NCBI GenBank assembly: GCA_003153315.1
Contig: PLYA01000011.1
Span: 1 to 51,617 of the forward strand
Length of the DNA: 51,617 bases
Reading direction: 5' to 3'
From: Bacteroidota bacterium
GTDB taxonomy: Bacteria; Bacteroidota; Bacteroidia; B-17B0; Aurantibacillaceae
Numbering within the stretch: position 1 is the stretch's first letter; each line of letters begins with the position of its first letter. The position numbers were made by a program, and so were the translations under genes. This document shows, piece by piece, positions 42,438-51,507 of this stretch. The notes under the pieces are model-generated. The model was not told the origin of the DNA. It did not search any database and saw only the letters and a list, made by a program, of their open reading frames with translations.

Positions 42438-43454
42438 ATGTTTAAGCGTTTATTATTAACAATTATTCTATTCCTGGGAATAAATTTATTTGCCCAGGAA
42501 GAAAACCATGGTTTAGTAAAGTGGCTTACGTTTAAAGAAGCACAGGATGAGATGAAAAAACAGCAAAAACCTTTGCTGATAGATATTTATACCGATTGGT
42601 GTGGTTGGTGTAAACATATGATGAAAACTACATACTCTGATCCGGGTATTGCAAATTACATAAACTCTTATTTTTATCCCGTTCAGTTTAACGCCGAAAC
42701 GCATGATACTATTGAGTATAACGGAGAAAAGTATGTAAATAAAAGCAAGGAAAAAAAATCTCCGCACGATTTGGCTATAAAATTTCTCGGACAAAGTTTA
42801 AGTTACCCGTCTACTGTTTTTGTGGGAAATAACTATCAATTCAATTTGCTTTCGCAAGGATATTTAGAATCAAAGAAAATAGAACCTTTGTTGGTTTTTA
42901 CGGTTGAAGGCGCTTTCAGAACGTCAATATACGAGGAGTTTAGCAAACATTTTAATCATACTTTTTATGACACGGTATTTGTAAAAAAGAAGCCCAAAAC
43001 CTATTCGTTTAACGAAGCTTTGGCTTTGCAAAAAAAGCATCCCAAGAAAATAGCCGTATCTATTTATACCGATTTTTGTAATACCTGCCGGGTAATGAAC
43101 CAAACTACGTTTACCGACACCGCATTGGCAACTTATCTGAATAAAAAATATTACTTAGTAGAGTTTAATGCCCAACAGGATAAAAGCGAAATAGATTTTA
43201 AAGGGGTTAAATATACCAACAATGGTGCAAGCGGATTTCCTTTTCATACATTAGCATTGGAACTTACACGTAAAAACTTTGTTATTCCGGCCATTGTTTT
43301 TTTGGATGAAAAACTTGAAACACTGGATGTAGTGAGCTTTTATCAAACGCCCGAATGGACCAATAAAATAGCGCATTACTTTGGCAATGACGAGTACAAA
43401 AAAATGAAATGGGATGAGTATGTGAAAAAAATCACTCCGTCTGTAAGCAAGTAA
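42438..43454 (+). CDS. Secreted protein with two thioredoxin-like domains
   Basis: A 338-residue protein with a signal peptide (to LFA, about residue 20). Domain 1 (about 25-155) has the active site WCGWC in IDIYTDWCGWCKHMMK; domain 2 (about 185-320) has CNTC in IYTDFCNTCRVMN. Each is followed by xxTxxDxxxAxYLNxxYYxVxFNA, showing internal duplication. Domain 1 has two redox Cys, domain 2 also CxxC. Periplasmic thiol-disulfide role expected; partner unknown. Confidence 0.85.
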   Translation: MFKRLLLTIILFLGINLFAQEENHGLVKWLTFKEAQDEMKKQQKPLLIDIYTDWCGWCKHMMKTTYSDPGIANYINSYFYPVQFNAETHDTIEYNGEKYVNKSKEKKSPHDLAIKFLGQSLSYPSTVFVGNNYQFNLLSQGYLESKKIEPLLVFTVEGAFRTSIYEEFSKHFNHTFYDTVFVKKKPKTYSFNEALALQKKHPKKIAVSIYTDFCNTCRVMNQTTFTDTALATYLNKKYYLVEFNAQQDKSEIDFKGVKYTNNGASGFPFHTLALELTRKNFVIPAIVFLDEKLETLDVVSFYQTPEWTNKIAHYFGNDEYKKMKWDEYVKKITPSVSK

Positions 43455-43471
43455 TTCCCTGAGAGGCTTTT

Positions 43472-44551
43472 ATGTTTTTAAAATCACATCAAAAAAAAAT
43501 TACGGCTTCCCTTCTTTTTTTATTGCTGTTTACTATTTCTTTCTCACAAAAACTACCTGTTGATTCCTTAAAAAAATTACCCGGTGATACCTTAACGCGT
43601 AAACAAAAAATACTTCGTAAAAGCATATTGCTTGGTTCTATGGGTGCATATACAGCGGGCTCTTTAACACTTTTAGATATCATTTGGTATAAACCTTATC
43701 AAAGCTCAGGCTTCCATTTTTTTAATGATAACTCTCAGTGGTGCCAGATGGATAAATGGGGGCATGGGTTCTCTACTTATAATAGTGCAAGACTTATATC
43801 GGGAGCTATGGATTGGGCGGGCTTTGAAACGTCTCCTTTCAAAGTTACCGTAGGGCACTTTTCTGCAGGAGGCCTCAAATGGGCAGGTTTTTCAGAAAGA
43901 GAAAGCATTATTATAGGGCAAACATTTGGCCTTTTATATTTAAGTGCAGTAGAAGTAATGGATGGTTTCTCTAAACAATGGGGCTTTAGCTGGGGCGATG
44001 AAGCTGCGGATATTGCGGGTGGCTTTGTCTTTAGCCTGCAGCAATATTATTGGGGAGAACAGCGTATACAACTTAAATTCTCTGACCATTACACCAATTT
44101 TCCTCAATACCGTCCTAATCTTTTAGGAACAAATTTTGCCGAACAAATTATTAAAGACTATAATGGGCAAACCTATTGGGTATCTATTAATCCGGCATCG
44201 TTTTTAAAAAAAGGAAACAAGTTCCCTAATTGGATAAACCTTGCGCTTGGGTATGGTGCTACCAATATGATTAGTGGTAAAAACAACACCATTGTATATC
44301 CTGACGGAACGACTGGTTACGACCCTGTTAGTAACCAAACAGAAGTTGTAACAAAAAGCGGACAAGTAATCCCTTTTTACCGATACCGCAAGTATTACCT
44401 GTCTTTGGATATAGATTTAACCAAAATAAAAACCAAATCGCGGGTATTAAAAACGGTGTTCTCAATATTTAATTGTTTCAAAATACCATTCCCTACCCTT
44501 GAGTTTGACCGTATGCACCGTGGGGCTGTTTTTATGCCTTTTTATTTTTAG
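43472..44551 (+). CDS. DUF2279 exported protein
   Basis: This 359-residue protein has a signal peptide (to SFSQ), a hydrophobic region (GAYTAGSLTLLDIIWY), and the DUF2279 core: DKWGHGFSTYN, FSERESIIIGQTFGLLYLSAVEVMDGFSKQWGFSWGDEAADIAGG. The later part is beta-rich (strands ending in AVFMPFYF, barrel-like). It starts 17 bases after the thioredoxin gene, presumably co-transcribed. Function unknown. Confidence 0.85.
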   Translation: MFLKSHQKKITASLLFLLLFTISFSQKLPVDSLKKLPGDTLTRKQKILRKSILLGSMGAYTAGSLTLLDIIWYKPYQSSGFHFFNDNSQWCQMDKWGHGFSTYNSARLISGAMDWAGFETSPFKVTVGHFSAGGLKWAGFSERESIIIGQTFGLLYLSAVEVMDGFSKQWGFSWGDEAADIAGGFVFSLQQYYWGEQRIQLKFSDHYTNFPQYRPNLLGTNFAEQIIKDYNGQTYWVSINPASFLKKGNKFPNWINLALGYGATNMISGKNNTIVYPDGTTGYDPVSNQTEVVTKSGQVIPFYRYRKYYLSLDIDLTKIKTKSRVLKTVFSIFNCFKIPFPTLEFDRMHRGAVFMPFYF

Positions 44552-45162
44552 AAAAACCTTCTTAATTTCTCCTTCAGCTATGTAGGTCTTAACCTTATAG
44601 ACTAAGGTTTTAACTCTTATTTACATAAATCATTATTATCAACTTTACGGTCTTAACCCACAACTTACAGGTCTTTGCCTTCAACCTATAGGTCTTCACC
44701 ATCAACTTATAGGTTTCTACCCTCAATCCATAGGTTTCTACCTTCAACTCGTAGGCCTTCACCTTTAACTTACAGGTCTTAACCCACAACTTATAGGTCT
44801 CAGCCTTCCCCAATAAAATCTCTACCCTCATCATGAAAGTCTTTACCTCCAACTCGAAAGTCTTCACCTTCATCATGAAAGTCTTTACCTTCACCATCAA
44901 AGTCTTTACCCTCAACTCGAAAGTGTTTACTCTTATCATAGAAGTCTTGACCTTCATCATCAAAGCCTTTACTATTAGCCGGAAAATGCCCATTTTTAGA
45001 CCCTTGTTGTTATGTGTACCCTTAAATTTAGTTCATTTAAGGGCTAAAGGCAACTTTTATAAGCCTAGCAAAAACATACACCGTACTAATAATACAAAAC
45101 ACCTCTTTTTTTTGTGAGGGATACTAATTTTATATACTTTTAAGCCAATAAAAAAAGAATTT
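44552..45162. repeat. Minisatellite, period 21 bp, about 16-17 units (44638-44980)
   Basis: This 611-bp gap contains a tandem array with unit like AACTTATAGGTCTTNACCYTC in its left half and CATCATGAAAGTCTTTACCTT in its right half. A weaker trace precedes it. On the minus strand the array is open (127 codons) with heptads such as KLWVKT and ELKVKTF, caused by the period of 21 = 7 codons. The rest, 44990-45162, holds no gene; TATACTTTTA near 45131 could be the promoter of the next gene. Confidence 0.85.
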
Positions 45163-48100
45163 ATGAAAACAAAATTATTCTCTTTAATAATAGCATTTAC
45201 GGTAAGTGCTTTTGTTTTTTCTCCGGTTAGTGTAAAAGCACAGAGTACTACTGTGTGTAAGCAGAACTTTGATGTCGGAGTTGACCCGCCTGATAGTATT
45301 GCATATGGTGCAGCTAATGATGATTGGCTTGTTGATGATGGTACTCAATCAGGTATTCCTAATAGTAATGGTTATATAGGAGCTTCGGGAAATTATTTTC
45401 TTTTAGCAGACGATATAGATGGTAGTTCTGTAACAGAAACTATTACTTATGCAGTTTCAACCAGAGCTTTTGGTAATTTAAGTTTGCAATGGGGTGCATA
45501 TAGTGATGCTGGTTTCCCTACCATTACACTTTCTTATTCTACAGATGGAGTTACATACACACCTGTTTCATACACACAAATTGCAACAATCGATACTTGG
45601 GGACTTGTTGGCCCTGTTAGTTTACCGGCAGCTGCATCAAATGCTACCACTTTATATTTGCGGTGGTCTTATCCTTCAGATGGTGTGGGTCTTTATTATG
45701 CCATTGATGATATACAACTAAGCGGAACGGTTAATACGTATTTTTCCAAATCAAGTGGAAATTTAAATGTATTAAGCAACTGGGGAGTTAATTTTGATGG
45801 CACAGGAACACCTCCGGCTAATTTTACCACAGCAGGCATTACGTATGAAATAATTAATAACCCTTCTGCAACCATAGGCGCGGCATGGACAGTATCCGGA
45901 GCGGGTTCTAAAATACTTGTAGGTGATGTGACTACTACTCCTTCTATTAATTTTACTATACCAAGCGGTTTTGCCTGCACAGGAACTGTTAGTGTGGCAA
46001 ATAACGGTACATTAACCATTCAAAATACAACAGTTCCTACACTTACTACAACTCTTTATACCGGAAGTACTATAAATTATGCTGCTTCGGGGGCACAAAC
46101 TATTTCAAAATCTGCTTATTATAACTTAACCATTTCAGGTTCAGGAACCAAGACGCTACCAAATAGTGTTGTAACCGTTAACGGGGCTTTGAATATTTCT
46201 GCGGGAACTCTTGCTTTAGCTAACAGTGCATTAGGAGTACTTAATATTGATGGCTCTATAACAGGTGCCGGAACCATAACAGGTGCTGCCAACGCGCAGA
46301 TAAATATAGCGGGTAGCGGGGCATTAGGTACTTTTTCTTTTACGCCAGGTTCTCAATCGGTATCTGTTTTCAAAATTAACCGTCCAGGAATATTTACATG
46401 TACCTTAGGCAGTAATCTTACCGTTACAAAAACCTTTGAACATGATAATTCAGGGATATTGGATTTGAATGGGCATACACTTACCGTTAATGGAACATCC
46501 ATTCTATTAAGTACCACGGGAGGTGCTACTATTTCAGGTTCATCTACTTCTAACTTGTCTTTGAAAGCTTCCGGTTCTCTTACGGGAAATTTATATATGA
46601 CACAAACTAGCACCGCTACAAGTTCATTAAGCTCATTAATCCTAAATAGTTCATTAACGCTTGGTAATAGCTTAAATATTATAGATAGTATTTCTCCAAC
46701 AGCAGGAACGCTTACTACAGGTGGCAATTTAACTTTAATTGCAGATCAAAGTACAGTGGGCCATGTAGGGCGTATAGGTAAAGTTGGCGGAAGTATTTCC
46801 GGCAATATTACTTCACAGGTTTATCATAACCCACCTCCAGGTAATACTACAAATTGGATGTTGATGGGGGTTGCAGGCATAACTAATGCTACTTTCAGTC
46901 AATGGAATAGTGACTTTACTATGTATTGTCCAACTTGTCCAAGTGGTACAACCCCGCAAACAGGGGGGGGAGGGACTGCATTTAATTCCGTTACAACTTA
47001 TAATGAACCCGGAGATTCTTTTCCTACCATTGTTTATTCTAATACAATCGTTTCTGGTACGGGTTATTGGGTTTACTTGGGTACAACAAGCCCAGGCACG
47101 AGTTCTTCGGCTGAATTAATTACCCTAACAGGTACACCCAAAACAGGTGGTGGCAGTTGGTCTGGACTTACCAGTAGTGGCGTTACTGCAGACAAAGGCA
47201 GTAACCTTTTGGCAAACCCTTATCCATCTCCCATCTCATGGAAAAAGATAATGAACGATGCTTCAAATAGCGGTGCACTTGCATTAGGTGCAAGCACCAT
47301 ATACGTTTACTCTCCTACATACAGCGGCGGAAGTTATGTAACATATAATGCTTCAGGAGGCATCAGTACTCCTGCGTACTCTCCCGGTGGAAATTCTATA
47401 GACGATAAAATACCTGCCGGGCAAGGATTTTATGTAGTGGTAAATGGTGCTACTTCTATTAACTATTCAGAATCAGATAAAGTTATGAGCGGTAGTGATA
47501 GCAGCTTTTTATTCAGAGCATCAAATCCAATGCAAGATGCTTCTATTACTACATCTTATTTCCGTTTAAGTGCAACAGCCGGTGCCAATACGAGCGAAGC
47601 CGTTATATCTTTTAATCCTAATGGAACTACAGGTATTGATCCTTATGATTCTCGTGCCATGACTTGGAATAACGTTCTTCAAATATCTACTATAATTCAG
47701 GGCAGTAATTATGTTATCAATGGCTTACCTGATTTGACTACAAATTATTCTATTCCTGTAAAAATACTTAGCGGAACCACAACATCATATACCATTTCAA
47801 CAGCTAACTTAGCAAGTTTGCCTTCTGGAGCTTGTTTAACGTTACATGATACCTATGGCGTTATGCCCGATCAAGACCTACGTGCTGGTTCATTTAATGT
47901 AACAGTTAATGATACGGAAACTGTTGCACGTTTCATATTAAATATCACTGTTTTACCGCTAAATATTACAACTAATACCAGACAGGCAAGTTGCAATAAT
48001 ACCCACGATGGTTTAATTACGGCGGTTGGTAATGATGCAGGCCCTTGGAATTATATATGGAGAAATGCAAGTGGTACTGTTGTAAAAACTTCTTTAAACA

Positions 48101-48729
48101 AAACAACAGCTGATTCTTTAGCGGGATTAAATAATGGCATATATAGTTTAGATGTATCAACCGTGGGTACTTGCAATAGTGCCACGCAAACATTTACTAT
48201 AACTGCACCTGCTGCACCAACATCTGCATTCACTGTTCCTGCACAAGTTAATGTTGGGGCAAATGTTAGTTTTATTAACAATAGCACTAATGCCACAAAC
48301 TATATATGGAGTTTTGGTAATGGAGATATATCAAGCCAACAAATTCCGAGTTATGCCTACAATAATCCCGGAACCTATACCATAACCTTAGACGCTATTA
48401 TTGCTAGTTGTAACGATACAGTCAGCTCTACACAAATTATTCAGGTAGATGCAACAACTGGTATAAAACAAGTTAGTGGTAGTGGAGATATTACTTTAAG
48501 CAGAGATGGTTCAGGAAATTATCTTCAGTTTGATTATGCAAACCAAACTAAAGTAAACATTACAATATATAATATTTTAGGGCAAAATCTTTTAAACAAT
48601 GCCGGTTTAACCGTAGTAAATGATAGAATATATTTAAACATAAACGATAGTAAAAACCAAGTGTTATACGTTACCATTACTAATTTAAATAACAATCAAC
48701 AAACCACTAAAAAGTTTGTAAACGATTAA
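45163..48729 (+). CDS. Large T9SS cargo protein with PKD and type A sorting domain
   Basis: 1188 residues. The signal peptide ends at KAQ (residue 27). N-terminus: MAM/jelly-roll-like domain (about 35-190). Middle: long Ser/Thr/Gly-rich beta-helix-like region (about 190-720). Then a hydrophobic adhesion-like region, a beta-sandwich (about 950-1020), a PKD-like domain (SFINNSTNATNYIWSFGNG, about 1035-1085) and a C-terminal T9SS type A sorting domain (from about 1110; ITLSRDGSGNYLQFDY, NITIYNILGQNLL, KKFVND). Secreted across the outer membrane by T9SS and anchored on the cell surface. A G8 tract is present at codons near 46964. A strong terminator follows. Confidence 0.85.
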   Translation: MKTKLFSLIIAFTVSAFVFSPVSVKAQSTTVCKQNFDVGVDPPDSIAYGAANDDWLVDDGTQSGIPNSNGYIGASGNYFLLADDIDGSSVTETITYAVSTRAFGNLSLQWGAYSDAGFPTITLSYSTDGVTYTPVSYTQIATIDTWGLVGPVSLPAAASNATTLYLRWSYPSDGVGLYYAIDDIQLSGTVNTYFSKSSGNLNVLSNWGVNFDGTGTPPANFTTAGITYEIINNPSATIGAAWTVSGAGSKILVGDVTTTPSINFTIPSGFACTGTVSVANNGTLTIQNTTVPTLTTTLYTGSTINYAASGAQTISKSAYYNLTISGSGTKTLPNSVVTVNGALNISAGTLALANSALGVLNIDGSITGAGTITGAANAQINIAGSGALGTFSFTPGSQSVSVFKINRPGIFTCTLGSNLTVTKTFEHDNSGILDLNGHTLTVNGTSILLSTTGGATISGSSTSNLSLKASGSLTGNLYMTQTSTATSSLSSLILNSSLTLGNSLNIIDSISPTAGTLTTGGNLTLIADQSTVGHVGRIGKVGGSISGNITSQVYHNPPPGNTTNWMLMGVAGITNATFSQWNSDFTMYCPTCPSGTTPQTGGGGTAFNSVTTYNEPGDSFPTIVYSNTIVSGTGYWVYLGTTSPGTSSSAELITLTGTPKTGGGSWSGLTSSGVTADKGSNLLANPYPSPISWKKIMNDASNSGALALGASTIYVYSPTYSGGSYVTYNASGGISTPAYSPGGNSIDDKIPAGQGFYVVVNGATSINYSESDKVMSGSDSSFLFRASNPMQDASITTSYFRLSATAGANTSEAVISFNPNGTTGIDPYDSRAMTWNNVLQISTIIQGSNYVINGLPDLTTNYSIPVKILSGTTTSYTISTANLASLPSGACLTLHDTYGVMPDQDLRAGSFNVTVNDTETVARFILNITVLPLNITTNTRQASCNNTHDGLITAVGNDAGPWNYIWRNASGTVVKTSLNKTTADSLAGLNNGIYSLDVSTVGTCNSATQTFTITAPAAPTSAFTVPAQVNVGANVSFINNSTNATNYIWSFGNGDISSQQIPSYAYNNPGTYTITLDAIIASCNDTVSSTQIIQVDATTGIKQVSGSGDITLSRDGSGNYLQFDYANQTKVNITIYNILGQNLLNNAGLTVVNDRIYLNINDSKNQVLYVTITNLNNNQQTTKKFVND

Positions 48730-48742
48730 TCTACCCTCAAGT

Positions 48743-48785
48743 AAAAAAGCTTCATTTATAAAACTTATAAATGAAGCTTTTTTAT
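48743..48785. terminator. Bidirectional terminator after the T9SS cargo gene
   Basis: AAAAAAGCTTCATTTATAA pairs perfectly with its inverse complement across a three-base loop; T and A tracts on both sides allow use in either direction. Confidence 0.9.
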
Positions 48786-48885
48786 TAAAATTAACTCGTA
48801 TTATGGGGTCATAAAAACTTATTTTTAAAAAGATAAAATAATTTCTAATTTAGCTTATTATTTCAACCCGTAATAATATTTTTTT

Positions 48886-49503
48886 ATGCATATAGCTATT
48901 GCCGGAAACATTGGTTCAGGTAAAACTACCTTAACATCTATGTTGGCAAAACATTTTAAGTGGTCTCCTCATTTCGAAGATGCTGATGATAATCCTTACC
49001 TAAATGATTTTTATGAAGATATGCAACGATGGTCATTTAACCTGCAGGTGTATTTTTTAAATAATCGTTTTGATCAGATTTTAGAAATTCATAAGGGAAA
49101 AAAAACAGTTATTCAAGACCGTACGATATACGAAGATGCATACATTTTTGCTCCCAATCTTCATGCTATGGGACTTATGACTACCCGCGACTTTGAAAAC
49201 TATTTTTCACTTTTTAAATTAATGGAAAGCTTGGTAAAACCGCCAGATCTATTGATTTATTTACGCGCATCAGTTCCTACCTTAGTAAAAAACATTCAGA
49301 AAAGAGGAAGGGAATATGAAGCTGCCATCAGGCTTGATTATTTAAAAAGATTAAATGAAAGATACGAAGCATGGATATCTTCTTATGAAGCAGGTAGATT
49401 TGTTATAGTAGACGTAGATGATTTAAATATAAATGAAAAACCTGAAGACTTGGGAAAAATAATAAGACAGGTTGATGCAGAATTGCACGGATTATTTAAG
49501 TAA
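48886..49503 (+). CDS. Deoxynucleoside kinase
   Basis: 205 residues. P-loop GNIGSGKTTL (residues 7-16), the substrate-site QDRTIYEDAYIF (DRS-like motif, about 81-92) and lid KRGREYEAAI (about 140-149). It phosphorylates deoxyadenosine or deoxyguanosine in nucleotide salvage; the exact substrate is undetermined. It starts 100 bases after the terminator and is followed by the SiaB-like gene five bases later. Confidence 0.9.
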   Translation: MHIAIAGNIGSGKTTLTSMLAKHFKWSPHFEDADDNPYLNDFYEDMQRWSFNLQVYFLNNRFDQILEIHKGKKTVIQDRTIYEDAYIFAPNLHAMGLMTTRDFENYFSLFKLMESLVKPPDLLIYLRASVPTLVKNIQKRGREYEAAIRLDYLKRLNERYEAWISSYEAGRFVIVDVDDLNINEKPEDLGKIIRQVDAELHGLFK

Positions 49504-49508
49504 AGATT

Positions 49509-50081
49509 TTGAGCGAAAGCGCAAACATAGAAAGTTTTTTTACTAAGAAATTTAAAACTCTACTGGAGGTTGTTCCTGCCGATGAGAGTGTGTTGGTCTC
49601 TTTTAATGGTGCTTTATCTCAAGAGCAGGTGGCTAAATTAGAAACCGAGGTAGAAACTAAAATTGTTGAAGCCGGAGTTCCCAAAGGACCGCTTAAAAAG
49701 ATATTTTTTATCAGTGTAGAAACTCTTCAGAATATGCTTATCCATGGTAATAAAGATGCAGAGGGCAAGCAACATAATTTCTTTATTTTAAGAAAGAACG
49801 GTGTTAAAACTCATATTACTTCCGCTAACCTTGTTCAAACAAAAAATATTGACGGCTTAGAAAATCAGATGAAAACCATTAATGAGTTTGAAGATGCTGC
49901 CGCCCTCAAGCAATATTATATGGAACATCTGGAAAATAACCACTTATCAGAAAAGGGCGGTGCGGGATTGGGCTTTATTACAATTGCCATGAAATCAGGC
50001 AATAAATTGGCTTATGAGTTTGATAAGATTGATGATGAAACATCTTTGTTTTTACTTACTTCTACCGTAACATCAGAGTAA
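49509..50081 (+). CDS. SiaB-family protein kinase-like (DUF6272)
   Basis: This 190-residue protein, with a TTG start five bases after the kinase gene, has a GHKL-like core: an N-box-like region SVETLQNMLIHGNKD, then LVQTKNIDGLENQM and a Gly-rich SEKGGAGLGFITIAMKSG. The family resembles SiaB anti-sigma/kinases that phosphorylate SiaC-type proteins in Bacteroidota and Pseudomonas. No SiaC-like partner is seen within this window. Convergent with recF, three bases between stops. Confidence 0.8.
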   Translation: MSESANIESFFTKKFKTLLEVVPADESVLVSFNGALSQEQVAKLETEVETKIVEAGVPKGPLKKIFFISVETLQNMLIHGNKDAEGKQHNFFILRKNGVKTHITSANLVQTKNIDGLENQMKTINEFEDAAALKQYYMEHLENNHLSEKGGAGLGFITIAMKSGNKLAYEFDKIDDETSLFLLTSTVTSE

Positions 50082-50084
50082 ATT

Positions 50085-51188
50085 CTAATCAACCTCACTT
50101 ATCTCGGCATTCTCAACTCTAAAAATTTTTCTGTCAAGATTATTTTTACCAAATAAATTTTGCATTCTTTCCGTGTGGGTATCGGTAATAAAAATCTGAC
50201 CGAATTCAGAAGAAGCAACTATTTCAATTAATTTTTTTAACCGTTGTGCGTCTAACTTATCATGTATATCATCCAACAGTAACAGGGGTTTTACGCCTTT
50301 TTTGTTTTTAATAAATTCGTATTGCGCTAACTTCAAGGCAAGTAAATATGTTTTTTGTTGCCCTTGTGAAGCAAACTTTTTTATTGGATTATTATTCAAT
50401 AAAAAATCCAAATCATCTCTGTGTATACCCACACTGGTATGTTCTAAAGCGCAATCTTTTTTTATGGCATTTTGAAGCGCTGTTTTATAATCCTGATTAA
50501 TGGTAGAAACATACTGCAAACCCACCTGCTCATTGTTTTCTGAAATAAGTTTGTAATAGCTTTCAAAAACAGGGATGAATTCTTTCAGGAATTTTTCGCG
50601 TGCATCGTGTATATACGAACCGTACTTTACAAGTTGCTCATCCCACACCTCCAGTGATATGGCATCAAAAGAACGGGTAGTATAAAAATATTTTAATAAG
50701 GCATTTCGTTGTTGAAGTACGTGATTGTATTGTACTAAATTTTCGAGATACAATTTATCAAACTGAGAAATAATGCCGTCTATAAAACGCCTGCGTTGGT
50801 CGCTGCCCCCGCTAATAAGAATGATATCAGCCGGACTAATCATTACCAATGGAAACAAGCCTATATGGTCTGATAATTTTTCATACTCTTTTTTATTGCG
50901 TTTAAATACTTTTTTTTGCGCACGCTTTATGCCGCAATAGATTTCATCAATCTCCATGCCTTTATCAAACAAGCCCTGTATCATAAAAAAGTCATGCTCA
51001 AAAGAAATACTCTGACTATCAACAGTATTAAAACAACTCTTACAAAACGAGAGATAATAAATAGCATCCAGTAAATTAGTTTTACCCATACCGTTAGTTC
51101 CTGTAAAACAATTTAGCTTAGGATGAAACAGTACCGATGCCTCGACATAATTTTTAAAATTAATAAGACTTAGCTGTTTTAAATACAT
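50085..51188 (-). CDS. recF: DNA replication and repair protein RecF
   Basis: A 367-residue SMC-like ATPase. Walker A GTNGMGKTNLLDAIYYLS (residues about 30-47), signature segment FASQGQQKTYLLALKLAQ and Walker B PLLLLDDIHDKLD (about 303-315), then TDTHTERM. It loads RecA at gapped DNA with RecO and RecR. It has its own -7 box TACCTTTG just before the ATG and lies directly downstream of the rRNA operon terminator. Confidence 0.97.
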   Translation of the reverse strand: MYLKQLSLINFKNYVEASVLFHPKLNCFTGTNGMGKTNLLDAIYYLSFCKSCFNTVDSQSISFEHDFFMIQGLFDKGMEIDEIYCGIKRAQKKVFKRNKKEYEKLSDHIGLFPLVMISPADIILISGGSDQRRRFIDGIISQFDKLYLENLVQYNHVLQQRNALLKYFYTTRSFDAISLEVWDEQLVKYGSYIHDAREKFLKEFIPVFESYYKLISENNEQVGLQYVSTINQDYKTALQNAIKKDCALEHTSVGIHRDDLDFLLNNNPIKKFASQGQQKTYLLALKLAQYEFIKNKKGVKPLLLLDDIHDKLDAQRLKKLIEIVASSEFGQIFITDTHTERMQNLFGKNNLDRKIFRVENAEISEVD

Positions 51189-51196
51189 TGGGAATG

Positions 51197-51204
51197 CAAA
51201 GGTA
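51197..51204 (-). promoter_or_regulatory. -7 box TACCTTTG of recF
   Basis: It matches TAnnTTTG; eight bases separate it from the ATG at 51188, giving a very short leader. Confidence 0.55.
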
Positions 51205-51260
51205 TAAGCCTTTTGGCTTAAGAAGTAAAAACTTAAGAGGACTTATGAAAAATAACTTCA

Positions 51261-51298
51261 AAAAAAAATCCCCCTGTCATTTCTGAAGGGGGATTTTT
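51261..51298 (-). terminator. Terminator of the rRNA operon
   Basis: On the minus strand AAAAATCCCCC and GGGGGATTTTT pair across a 13-base loop, followed by a run of nine or more T residues. It lies 6 bases beyond the 5S end. Confidence 0.9.
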
Positions 51299-51303
51299 AA
51301 AAT

Positions 51304-51413
51304 TGGCATCGACTTACTCTTGCGGGCTTTAGGCCAACTACCATTAGCTCTATCGGGCTTAACTGCTCTGTTCGGAATGGGAAAAGGTGAACCCCGATGA
51401 TATAGACACCAAA
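51304..51413 (-). rRNA. rrf: 5S ribosomal RNA
   Basis: On the minus strand a 110-base sequence runs from TTGGTGTCTATATC to GTAAGTCGATGCCA and includes the conserved stretch CCGAACAGAGCAGTTAAGC. Terminal bases pair (TTGGTGTC with GATGCCAA). Ends are approximate by one to three bases. Confidence 0.95.
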
Positions 51414-51507
51414 AACTGCGAGTTAGGATATTAGTTAAGAACTAAAATCTGTTACTCTTAATATTTTTGATTTAGATAACAAATTGAAAAAAGACACAAG
51501 AAGAGAT

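Noticed and set aside
44610..44993. 127-codon minus-strand frame with heptad pattern KVKTF
   Set aside because: It coincides with the 21-bp tandem array; the frame stays open because the period is a multiple of three. No promoter, signal or family.
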